This document shows, piece by piece, positions 7,647 through 15,300 of a stretch of DNA of 20,371 nucleotides. The first letter of the stretch is position 1, and each line of letters starts with the position of its first letter. The notes beneath the pieces were generated by a model. It had not been told where the DNA came from and made no database searches. It saw only the letters and a list, made by a program, of their open reading frames with translations. The DNA comes from an uncultured Collinsella sp. (GTDB lineage Bacteria > Actinomycetota > Coriobacteriia > Coriobacteriales > Coriobacteriaceae), in assembly GCA_902493125.1 (NCBI GenBank), contig CABUOF010000040.1:1-20371 (forward strand), given 5' to 3'. The translations under genes were made by a program, and so were the position numbers.

Positions 7647-8820
7647 AGCGGCTCCTTCCAAAGATCAGCGTAGCGGCGGCGACAAACACCAGGGCCATCA
7701 GGACCAGCGCGCCGGCGCGAACGGCAAACGGCCCCAGGTCCTCAAAGAAATACAGGCGGTTGAACATGTCGCAGATGAGCTTGACAGGGTTGAACCAGCA
7801 CTCGGCCGGGCAGGCGCGGGCGACGTCGTCGGCAAGCGCCATCGCCGGCTCGCCGTAGAGGCCGGCGAACAGGGCGCACGTGGTAGCAAAGCCCGTGAGG
7901 ATGCCTGACTTGGACGCCTTGCCGCCCTTAACGGGAAGCGTGCCCACAAAGAGCCCCAAGCCCGTGGCGGCAAGCGCGGAAGCGGCGCCGCCCACCAAAC
8001 ACAGTCCCTCGCGCCCGCCAAAGTCGACGCCCACGACCAGGCGCACGTAGCCGATCGTGATCGTCATCGAGGCGAAGGAGACCAGCCACGAGCCGACAAA
8101 AATGCCGGCCAGCGACGCCGTCTTGGAAAGGCCGCCCACGCAGCGGCGTGCGCCAAGGCCGGACAGATTGGGTTGCAAATCGACGACGCTCAAGGCGGCA
8201 AACTCGGCAGACATCATCGCGACCAGGCCAAAAAGCGCGTAATAGTAGATGACCGTGCCATCGGGCGTGGTGCGTGTCAGGCTTACGCGGCGGGTGCCGC
8301 CCTCGAGCGACAGGGCGCGCGCAACCGCCTCGGAGTCGGCGAGCGCCGCCGGGTTGTCCTGGGCAATCTGGGACATGAGCTCGGCATTTTGCGTATACGA
8401 GCTCGCCACCGTCTCAAGGATGCTGCGGTCGGTGAGCACCGACGACGCACGAGAGCTGTCATAGCTCGAAAGCAACGTGAGTTTGGGCGTGCCCGCATCG
8501 TCGACCGTATAGATGCCCGCGACCTCGCCGGCCTTGAGCGCACGGTTCGCATCGGCTGCGTCGTCGCACTCGTGGATCTCGAGCAGTTGGTCGTCGCCTT
8601 CCTTGGCAAGCGACGTCGCCACGTCCTTAAAGGTCGAAGCGTCCCAGGCCTCGTCCGTCACGATGGCAACCGGCACCGGATCGATCTTGCCGTCGGAGCT
8701 GAGATTCGCAAACATAAACATGAACATCGTGGAAAGCGCGATGGGAAAGAGAGCGCCCCAAACCCACGTGCTCGGCCGGCGCAGCAGCGTCTTGACCGTA
8801 ATGATAATGGTATTGAACAT
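7633..8820 (-). CDS. ABC-2 type exporter permease, first subunit
   Basis: This 395-residue protein has the same layout as the downstream permease: an N-terminal helix (about 19-37), an extracytoplasmic domain (about 40-185), and about five further helices (near 188-207, 235-262, 270-290, 300-320, 365-388). The CPAECWFNPVKLICDMFNR segment before the last helix is typical of ABC-2 permeases. The ATG is preceded by AGGGGGC, which overlaps the stop region of the ATPase gene; the intergenic gap is 9 bp. The two permeases differ clearly in sequence, so the membrane part is a heterodimer rather than the product of a recent duplication. The substrate is unknown. Confidence 0.87.
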   Translation of the reverse strand: MFNTIIITVKTLLRRPSTWVWGALFPIALSTMFMFMFANLSSDGKIDPVPVAIVTDEAWDASTFKDVATSLAKEGDDQLLEIHECDDAADANRALKAGEVAGIYTVDDAGTPKLTLLSSYDSSRASSVLTDRSILETVASSYTQNAELMSQIAQDNPAALADSEAVARALSLEGGTRRVSLTRTTPDGTVIYYYALFGLVAMMSAEFAALSVVDLQPNLSGLGARRCVGGLSKTASLAGIFVGSWLVSFASMTITIGYVRLVVGVDFGGREGLCLVGGAASALAATGLGLFVGTLPVKGGKASKSGILTGFATTCALFAGLYGEPAMALADDVARACPAECWFNPVKLICDMFNRLYFFEDLGPFAVRAGALVLMALVFVAAATLIFGRSRYEHL

Positions 8821-8829
8821 GGCTGCCCC

Positions 8830-9768
8830 CTAGTCGCGCAGCTCGCGGCCGGTGATCTCGAGGAACACGTCGTTGAGGGTCGGCGGCTCGCTCCACACGC
8901 GGCCGAGTGCCACGTCGGCGGCACGCAGCGTGTCGAGGATGTCGACCAGATTGTGCGGGCTCGCTTCGCAGGTACAGACGAGCTCGCCGCCGGACAGCTC
9001 AACCGAAAGCACGTGCTCGAGGGCGCGCAGCCGCTCGACCGTGGCGGTCTCGACGGCGCCGACCTCGACCGTCACGCGCTCGCCCATCTGAATCATGCGC
9101 TTGAGCTCGTCGTTGGTGCCCTGCGCCAGCACGCGGCCGCCGTCCATGATCACGATGCGGCTGCAAATCTGCTCGACTTCCTCCATGTAATGGCTGGTAT
9201 ACACCACCGTGGCGCCCTCGTCGCGCAGGCGGCAGATACCCTCCAGGATGGCGTTGCGGCTCTGCGGGTCGACCGCCACCGTGGGCTCGTCAAAAAAGAT
9301 GAGCTCGGGCTTGTGCGCGATGCCGCAGGCAATGTTGAGACGACGCGCCAGGCCGCCCGAGAGCTTGCCGGGGCGGAACTTGGCAAAGTCGCCCAAGCCG
9401 ACAAAGTCGATGGCCTCGTCGACCAGCGCACGGCGGCGCTTGCGGTCGTTGACGTAGAGACTGCAGAAATAGTCGATGTTCTCGCGCACGGTGAGCTCGT
9501 CGAACACCGCAACTTGCTGCGGGACCACGCCGATGCGGCGCTTGAGGTCATAGCGGGCGGGCGTCATGGGTTCACCGAACAGCTCGATGGTGCCTTTGTC
9601 GTAGGCGAGCAGCTGCAGAATGCAGTTGATGGACGTGGTCTTGCCCGAGCCGTTGGGGCCCAGCAGGCCAAAGATCTCGCCGGGGGCGATGCTCAGATTA
9701 AAGTGGTCGAGCGCGATAAGATCGTCGTAGCGCTTGACGAGATTTTCGACGTGGACGATGTCTGTCAT
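8830..9768 (-). CDS. ABC exporter ATP-binding protein (DrrA/CcmA-like)
   Basis: This 312-residue ATPase is the first gene of the ABC-2 exporter operon. Motifs: Walker A GPNGSGKTT (37-45), Q-loop Gln84, signature LSGGLARR (136-143), Walker B LIFFDE with Glu161, and switch His193. The extra C-terminal region (about 225-312), ending in PPTLNDVFLEITGRELRD, is the regulatory tail typical of DrrA/NatA-type drug and antibiotic exporters. The reading frame stays open 22 codons further upstream, but the protein family begins at MTDIVHVENLVKRY, so I start at 9768. A weak GAAGGG lies about 10 nt upstream. The gene is divergent from the two-component genes. Confidence 0.92.
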   Translation of the reverse strand: MTDIVHVENLVKRYDDLIALDHFNLSIAPGEIFGLLGPNGSGKTTSINCILQLLAYDKGTIELFGEPMTPARYDLKRRIGVVPQQVAVFDELTVRENIDYFCSLYVNDRKRRRALVDEAIDFVGLGDFAKFRPGKLSGGLARRLNIACGIAHKPELIFFDEPTVAVDPQSRNAILEGICRLRDEGATVVYTSHYMEEVEQICSRIVIMDGGRVLAQGTNDELKRMIQMGERVTVEVGAVETATVERLRALEHVLSVELSGGELVCTCEASPHNLVDILDTLRAADVALGRVWSEPPTLNDVFLEITGRELRD

Positions 9769-9953
9769 GAGGCGGCCCTTCTGTTGATTGCGGCCCGGTA
9801 CGATTGCATCATCGCAGGAGCGGACGGCGCGCACCAGTGAGCTTTGTCACGAGTGCGGAGCTTGGCCGTGCGGCCTGCCGACTTCCCCGCTTTGTCGCGC
9901 GGGAGGAATGTCACGGTTGCGCAGGCGGTCCCTCCACCACACGCAGCTTCGCG

Positions 9954-9968
9954 TACAATACCCGTATG
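9954..9968 (+). promoter_or_regulatory. Leaderless-type promoter of the histidine kinase gene
   Basis: A -10 box TACAAT (9954-9959) is followed after six bases by the ATG at 9966. Transcription normally starts about seven bases after the -10 box, so the A of the ATG would be the first transcribed base. No Shine-Dalgarno sequence precedes the ATG. No convincing -35 box is seen at 9930-9937, so an activator may be needed. Confidence 0.6.
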
Positions 9969-11111
9969 AACAGGCTTTTCGACAAATCGATCGTGCTGGC
10001 GTGCTGTATTGCGGCCGCCATGGGTCTTGCTGTGGACGCTCGCCTGGTCGCGGCGTTTTGCCTTGGCGTTATTGCCACCTCGCTGGCCGAGGTCGCACAG
10101 GGAAACCGCGCCCGCCGTGCAAGCGAGGCCGCGAGCTACGTCTACATCATCGCAGCTGTCTTCGTGCCGCCGTTTGTGCCGTTTGCGCCTCTCGTCCTCT
10201 ATGACATCGCGCGGCGCGTGCGCCGTGAGCACGCCTGGGTCGCGCTGGGCATTGGCTCCGTCTTTGCCTTTGCGCTCGTCGCGGACCTTCGCACCGACGC
10301 GCTTACCGCCCGAACGCTCCTGCTGGCCGCCATCCTTTCGGTTGCCGCCACCTTGCTATCGCTACGTACCGCCCAGTTGGAGCGCGAGCAGCTGCGCATG
10401 CGCCGTACCCGCGACGAGCTGCAGGAACGAGCCCTCGCGCTCGAGGCGCGCAACCGCGATCTTGCCGACCGCCAGGACTACGAAGTCGAACTTGCGACCC
10501 TGGCCGAGCGCGCCCGCATCGCGCGCGAAATTCACGACAACGTCGGCCACCAGCTCACGCGTGCTTCGTTGCAGACCGAGGCCCTGCGCGTGGTCCACGC
10601 CAACGAGCCCAGGATTGCCGCCGACTTTACCGACGTCAAACGCACGGTTGACGAGGCGCTCCAGCTCGTACGCACCAGCGTCCACTCCCTCAACGACAAC
10701 GCCGTCGACCTTTCCGTGCAGCTCGAACGCATTGTTGAAGGCGCGCGCTCGGACGGCGGCCCGCAGATTGAGCTTGAAGTTTTGGCCGAGCATGCGCCCG
10801 CAAATGTCGCCAACTGCTTTGCGGCGGTCCTGCGCGAGGCGCTCTCCAACACCATGCGCCACGCCCATGCCAAAACCATTACCGTGCGGTGCATGGAGCA
10901 TCCGTCGTTTTACCAGCTCATCGTTACCGACGATGGCGCGGGCGGGGTCCAAGCAAGCGGCTGCGGCGCCGCAGAGGGCATGGGGTTGAGCTCCATGCGC
11001 GAGCGCGTCGAGGCGCTTGGCGGCACCTTCACCGCCGGTCCGCGTGCCGGCGCCGGCGGCTGGCGCGTGTTTGCCACCGTTCCCAAACCGCAAGGAGATG
11101 AGGGCCGATGA
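9966..11111 (+). CDS. Sensor histidine kinase, NarL/DesK type
   Basis: This 381-residue membrane kinase has four or five short hydrophobic segments between residues 8 and 135 and no sizeable extracytoplasmic domain. That favours sensing within or at the membrane. A helical linker (about 136-180) leads to a HisKA_3 dimerisation domain with phosphoacceptor His190 in AREIHDNVGHQ. The ATPase domain shows an N box with Asn295 (REALSNTMRHAHA), a G1 box DDGAG (322-326), and GMGLSSMRERVEALGG (338-353). The open frame extends upstream to 9804, but that part is low-complexity and unlike the family; the ATG at 9966 fits the -10 box. It overlaps the response regulator gene by ATGA. Divergence from the exporter operon suggests it controls that operon. 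Confidence 0.9.
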   Translation: MNRLFDKSIVLACCIAAAMGLAVDARLVAAFCLGVIATSLAEVAQGNRARRASEAASYVYIIAAVFVPPFVPFAPLVLYDIARRVRREHAWVALGIGSVFAFALVADLRTDALTARTLLLAAILSVAATLLSLRTAQLEREQLRMRRTRDELQERALALEARNRDLADRQDYEVELATLAERARIAREIHDNVGHQLTRASLQTEALRVVHANEPRIAADFTDVKRTVDEALQLVRTSVHSLNDNAVDLSVQLERIVEGARSDGGPQIELEVLAEHAPANVANCFAAVLREALSNTMRHAHAKTITVRCMEHPSFYQLIVTDDGAGGVQASGCGAAEGMGLSSMRERVEALGGTFTAGPRAGAGGWRVFATVPKPQGDEGR

Positions 11112-11737
11112 GGCTTATTGTTGTCGACGACGACCGCTTGGTGGTCGATTCGCTCAAGATTATCCTGGGCGCCCAGCCGCAGATCGAAGTGGTGGGCACC
11201 GGCGCCAACGGCGACGACGCGGTCGTGCTCTACGCCGAGCACACACCCGATATCGCGCTGCTCGACATTCAGATGCCGGGACGCGACGGCCTATCGGCGG
11301 CGCGCGAAATCCTTGAGCGCGACCCTTCGGCGCGCGTGGTGTTTCTGACGACATTCTCGGATGACGAGTACATTGTGTCGGCGCTTAAACTGGGCGCCCG
11401 CGGCTATCTGATCAAAACCGATGTCGCCGCCATTCCGCCGGCGTTGGCGCAGGTCATGGCTGGCAAGCGTGTGCTCGAGGGCAAGGCAATCGAGGATGTC
11501 GACTTTGATGGGGCGAACGCTGAAGCCGGTGCGACCCACCGGCCCGCGGCCTTTGTCAGCCTGACCGACCGCGAGTTCGAAGTCGCAGAGCTCATCGCCC
11601 GCGGCCTCGACAACAAGGAGATTGCCGCCACCGCCTATATGGGCGAAGGCACGGTGCGCAACCACATTAGCTCGATCCTGGCCAAAATGGGCTTGCGCAA
11701 CCGCACCCAAATCGCCATCGCCTACCTGCGAGGGTAG
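11108..11737 (+). CDS. Response regulator, NarL/LuxR family
   Basis: This 209-residue regulator is the partner of the kinase encoded just upstream. The receiver domain (1-120) has the acidic pair Asp7/Asp8, phosphoacceptor Asp53 in LLDIQMPG, Thr81 and Lys103, so it should be phosphorylatable. The C-terminal LuxR-type helix-turn-helix starts at LTDREFEVAELIARGLDNKE (about 152-171) and contains GTVRNHISSILAKMGLRNRT (181-200). The start codon lies in the ATGA overlap with the kinase stop, and AAGGAG (11092-11097) is within reach. The likely target is the promoter of the divergent ABC-2 exporter, possibly together with its own operon. Confidence 0.93.
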   Translation: MRLIVVDDDRLVVDSLKIILGAQPQIEVVGTGANGDDAVVLYAEHTPDIALLDIQMPGRDGLSAAREILERDPSARVVFLTTFSDDEYIVSALKLGARGYLIKTDVAAIPPALAQVMAGKRVLEGKAIEDVDFDGANAEAGATHRPAAFVSLTDREFEVAELIARGLDNKEIAATAYMGEGTVRNHISSILAKMGLRNRTQIAIAYLRG

Positions 11738-11797
11738 TTGTCCGACGACCGACCGCTCCGGCGTAGCAAAATGGCTGCTGCCGATTTAATGCCATTT

Positions 11798-11951
11798 CAA
11801 AACTATGCCGGTTTACGGGGCTAAACTCAGGACCCCCATCCATACCCGCGTTTTCTGCAAAATGACAGCTCGTCTACCTGCGGTTTTATTTTCACGAATA
11901 TCGGCATGGTTGGGGACTCGTGACTCAGCCCCGTAAACCGGCATAGTTTTG
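11798..11951. repeat. Long-armed hairpin element, copy 1
   Basis: Perfect 25-bp inverted arms (11798-11822 and 11927-11951, starting CAAAACTATGCCGG) enclose about 104 bp. The interior shares three ordered blocks with the next element: CCATACC-N2-CGTTTT (11840-11854), TCTACCTGCGGTTTT (11873-11887) and GGCATGGTTGGGG (11903-11915). The inner terminator stem of the next element is decayed here, because the left half no longer pairs. It starts 60 bp after the response regulator gene and may help end that transcript. Confidence 0.75.
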
Positions 11952-11993
11952 TCCGAGCGACCACGTCAAGGGCCTCCGTAAGCCGCTTCAAGC

Positions 11994-12100
11994 CAAAAAT
12001 GATCCGTTTTCCTCCGTCCCCGGGGGATCATTCGGCGGCGCCAACCACGAAACCGGCCCATCTACTACGTTTGACTCGATACCCCTGACCATACCTTCGT
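11994..12100 (+). repeat. Dispersed repeat, left copy flanking the adhesin gene
   Basis: It begins CAAAAATGATCCG and runs through CCTCCGTCCCCG into the left half of the hairpin element at 12045. A second copy in the same orientation starts at 19887 beyond the adhesin gene. Here TGATCC (12000-12005) and GGATCA (12025-12030) form an extra inverted pair that is lost in the other copy. Confidence 0.75.
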
Positions 12101-12202
12101 TTTGAACAAAACCGCAGGCGTTCTACCTGCGGTTTTGTTTTCGCGTTTTTTGGCATGGTTGGGGGTAAGGGACTAAACGTAGTAGATGGGCCGGTTTCGT
12201 GG
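12045..12202. repeat. Long-armed hairpin element, copy 2
   Basis: Perfect 28-bp inverted arms (12045-12072 and 12175-12202, starting CCACGAAACCGG) enclose about 102 bp that include an intact terminator stem. The core blocks CCATACC-N2-CGTTTT (12089-12103), TCTACCTGCGGTTTT (12122-12136) and GGCATGGTTGGGG (12152-12164) match copy 1. The arms do not match those of copy 1. Confidence 0.8.
12105..12140. terminator. Intrinsic terminator inside hairpin element 2
   Basis: AACAAAACCGCAGG (12105-12118) and CCTGCGGTTTTGTT (12126-12139) form a 14-bp stem with a 7-nt loop, with T-rich tracts on both strands. It can stop transcripts from either side, so it insulates the response regulator and adhesin genes from each other. 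Confidence 0.85.
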
Positions 12203-12225
12203 CGAACCCTTCTCGCCTACGCACA

Positions 12226-12265
12226 AAAGCGCCGCCACGGAGGAGGGAGATACCTCCGTGGCGGC
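12226..12265 (-). terminator. Terminator of the adhesin gene
   Basis: GCCGCCACGGAGG (12231-12243) pairs perfectly with CCTCCGTGGCGGC (12253-12265) around a 9-nt loop. On the minus strand the stem is followed by GCTTTTG. It lies about 80 bp after the adhesin stop codon. Confidence 0.85.
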
Positions 12266-12305
12266 TGGGGCTGGGGATGGGGCTATGTTCTGGCTCCCCG
12301 CCGGC

Positions 12306-12331
12306 CGCCCGGGGCCTTCTGGCCCCGGGCG
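12306..12331 (-). terminator. GC-rich hairpin just after the adhesin stop
   Basis: CGCCCGGGGCC (12306-12316) and GGCCCCGGGCG (12321-12331) form an 11-bp stem with a TTCT loop. It lies 12 bp past the stop codon and has no T run. It may protect the 3' end of the very long mRNA or slow polymerase before the main terminator. Confidence 0.5.
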
Positions 12332-12343
12332 CTGCCAGCGTGC

Positions 12344-15300
12344 CTAGCGCTTACGGATACCCCAGACCAGGGCTCCGACGCCGGCCATGGCAATGACGAA
12401 TGCCATGAGCAGTGCAGCGGCCTGCTGGTCACCCGTGGTGGGCAGGAAACCCTTGACCGTCTTGACGATGTTCGTCACGGTCTTGGGCGTGCCGGGATCG
12501 GGCGTCGGCACGGGCGTCTCGGGCTTCTTGTACGTGTTGTTGAACACGATACCTTCGACGCTCTTATCGCCCTTGGCAAAGGCGACGTTCGCCTTGAGGT
12601 TTCCCTCGCCGTCATCGGCCACGTTGACGGTCGCGGTAAAAACGGACTTGTCGTAGGTCATACCGGCCTCGTCGCCCTTGACCTCGCTGATGGTGTAGAC
12701 GTACGTACCAGGCTCGTCGTACTCGAACTTGTCGAAGTTGATCTTGCCGTCGGCATCGTTGGTGACGGTGGACTCGATGTCCTCGCCAACGAGCTTAAAG
12801 CTAAACTCGTCCTTCTTGAGCTCGCGTCCCTCGAGCACCTTGATGGCGCCGATGGAAACCTGCGTGGGCATGGCGTGGTACTTGTTGGTAAAGCCAGCCG
12901 ACTCGGTGGTTCCCTCGAGCTTGTGCGTCGCGGTCAGCGTGCCGTCACCATTGTCGGAGACGGTGGTCACGACGGTGTAGGTCGCGCTGTCATAGGTGAC
13001 GCCCTTGTACAGGCCGAGCGCGTTGGGGCAAGCCTCGCGCAGCGTGTACGTGTGCGTGCCGGGTGCCTCGTAGCGGATCGGGCTCAGCGTAACGGTGCCG
13101 TTGACGTCGTTGGTGCCACTAGCGACAGTCACGCCGTCCTCGAGCAGCTCAAACGTGAACTCGCCAGCTGCAAGGTCGCGTCCGGTCAGACGCTTGACCG
13201 TCTTGACCTGATCGGTCACGGAAGAATCGGTGGGCGCCACGCCGTAGGTGTTGGTGAACGTGAAGTCCGCACCGTCGTCGCCGTTGCGCACGACGCTCAG
13301 ATGTCCGGCACCGTCGTCAGTCACGGTGTAGGAAACCTTGCGCGTGGCGTTGGCGTCGTTGGTCACGCCAGGGGCGCTACCGGACTCGGTCACCGTGTAG
13401 GTAAAGGTGTGCGAGCGCGGGGCGGTGGGAGCTGCGGGCTTGGACTCATCCTTGGTCTCGTCACCGCTGGCGTCAGCGTCAACCTCGACCTCGTCGGCGT
13501 TGGCTTCAGCGTCGCTCGATGCATCGCCAGAAGCATCGGTCGTCACACCCAGGGCGCGGTTGAGGTCGTCGAGCGTAAAGTGGATCTTGCCAAAGTCCAC
13601 GTTGCCGACCGCGTCGTTGGTTGCGGTTGTGTGCTCGGGCATCGGGGCACCAGCCTCGTCGGCAGTCACGGTGAAGGTGAACTTGCCCGCGATGTCGGCC
13701 GGGGTCAGGCCCTCGGCAGCCTGGAGCTTCTTGGTGCCGGCGAGTGCGGCATCCGCGGCCTCGGCGCCGTAGACGTTCTCGAACAAGGGCTGAATGCCGT
13801 CGTAGGCGGGCGTCGCCGTCAGGGTCCCGTCACCGTTGTCGACGACGATGACCTTAAAGCTAAAGCTCGGCTTTGCAGCGGTAATGCCCTTTGCTGCGAG
13901 CGGAGACGTGTACTCGAAGGCCGTGTAGTTGATGGTCCATGCAAGCTTGGCATCCGTGTCGGTACGGATGGCGCGTCCGGCGCTCACCAAATCGGCGAGC
14001 ATCTCAGTCGTGTAATGCAGTGTGCCAAAGCTCACCTGGCCGTTGATGTTGGTCGCCACAGTGCCGTCAATGGCTTCCGTCTCGCCCGCATAGGCGATGC
14101 CAAAGTAGAACTCGCCGTTGGCCAGCGGACGACCGGTCAGGGTCTTGGTGGCGACAATCTGCGCAAGCTCGCCGCCCGGGTTATCGGTCGATGCGTGGTA
14201 GCTGTTGGCGAACGGGACCAGCGCGCTCTCGACCTTATTCTCGCCGCTCTTGTGGACCGTCACAGGCGTGCCATTGGGTCCGCCAGAAACGGTCGTCGTA
14301 GCGGTGAGTGTGCCGGCGCCATCGTCGGCGATAGCAATCGTCACCGTGCGCTCGGCGCTGTCGTAGGTGTAGCCGGGCTGGCCGTCGTTCTTCTCGGCCA
14401 CGGTGTACGTAAAGGTCTTGCCGGCATCAGCCTGCGTAAACTTGACCTCATGACCCGCCAGGATGTCGATCAGACCAACCGTTGCCTCTGCCGTTGCAGG
14501 GGACTTGTACACGTTGACGCCCTCGTGCAGGCCGAGTGCCTTGGCCGAGGCCTCGTCGGCGGGCGTCACGGTAAAGGTAAACTGGCCCTCGGTCATGGGA
14601 CGTCCGGAGAGGGTCTTGCTGAGCTTAAGGCCGCCGGCCGCGGTGTAGTTGAGCTCAGTGTGGTACTTGTTGGTAAAGCGGCCGCTTTCCTTCTTGGTGA
14701 CGTTGGCGATCAGGACGCCCTTGCCGTTATCAGTCACGGTCACTTCGGCGGTTGCGACATGCGCGTCATACGTCATACCGGCCGCGCTGCCCGCGTTCTC
14801 GCGGATCTCGTACTTGTAGGTTCCGGCAGCCGTGTAGTGGATCTTGCCGAACTTGATGGCAGCGATGCCATCCTTCGCGTCCTTCTTGCTCACGGTTACG
14901 GTTGCGGGATCGGGCAGCGGGGCGCCCTCGGGAGCGGTGATGGTAAAGCTGAACTTGTCTGCATCCGTCCAGTCGCGACCGTCGATGGCCTTGCTCAGGC
15001 CAAAGTCGAGCTCTGCGTCGAGCGGGGTCACGCTGTAAGCGTTCTCGAAAGTTGCAGCCTTGACGTCGTCCTTCAGGACATGCTTCGCCTCGAGCGTGCC
15101 GTCGCCGTTGTCCATGATGGTGGTCTCGATGCCGTACTCGACATCGCTGTAGGTGATACCGCCGGCGTTGCCCTTGACCTCGCGCAGCGTGTAGGCGTGC
15201 GTTCCAGCCTTGTCGTACTTCACGGGGCTCATCGTAATCGTGCCGTCGGCGGCGTTCTTGCCGGTGGCAACGACCTTGGCGTCCTTGCCCTCGCCCTCGA

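Larger units (their letters stand above)
11738..12343. other. 606-bp intergenic region without a gene
   Basis: I find no credible coding sequence, tRNA or other structured RNA gene here. The region is filled by two long-armed hairpin elements (11798-11951 and 12045-12202), a stretch repeated beyond the adhesin gene (from 11994), and two hairpins closing the adhesin gene (12231-12265 and 12306-12331). It also separates the convergent response regulator and adhesin genes. Confidence 0.75.

Noticed and set aside
9769..9834. A 22-codon upstream extension of the exporter ATPase
   Set aside because: ABC ATPases of this type begin at the MTDIVHVENL segment; the extension shows no conserved feature.
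8173..9840. A 555-codon plus-strand open frame over the ABC-2 operon
   Set aside because: It covers an ATPase with all ABC motifs on the minus strand; the translation resembles no family and is compositionally biased.
9804..9965. A 54-codon upstream extension of the histidine kinase
   Set aside because: The extension lacks any membrane or family feature and contains the -10 box; starting at 9966 gives a normal N-terminus.
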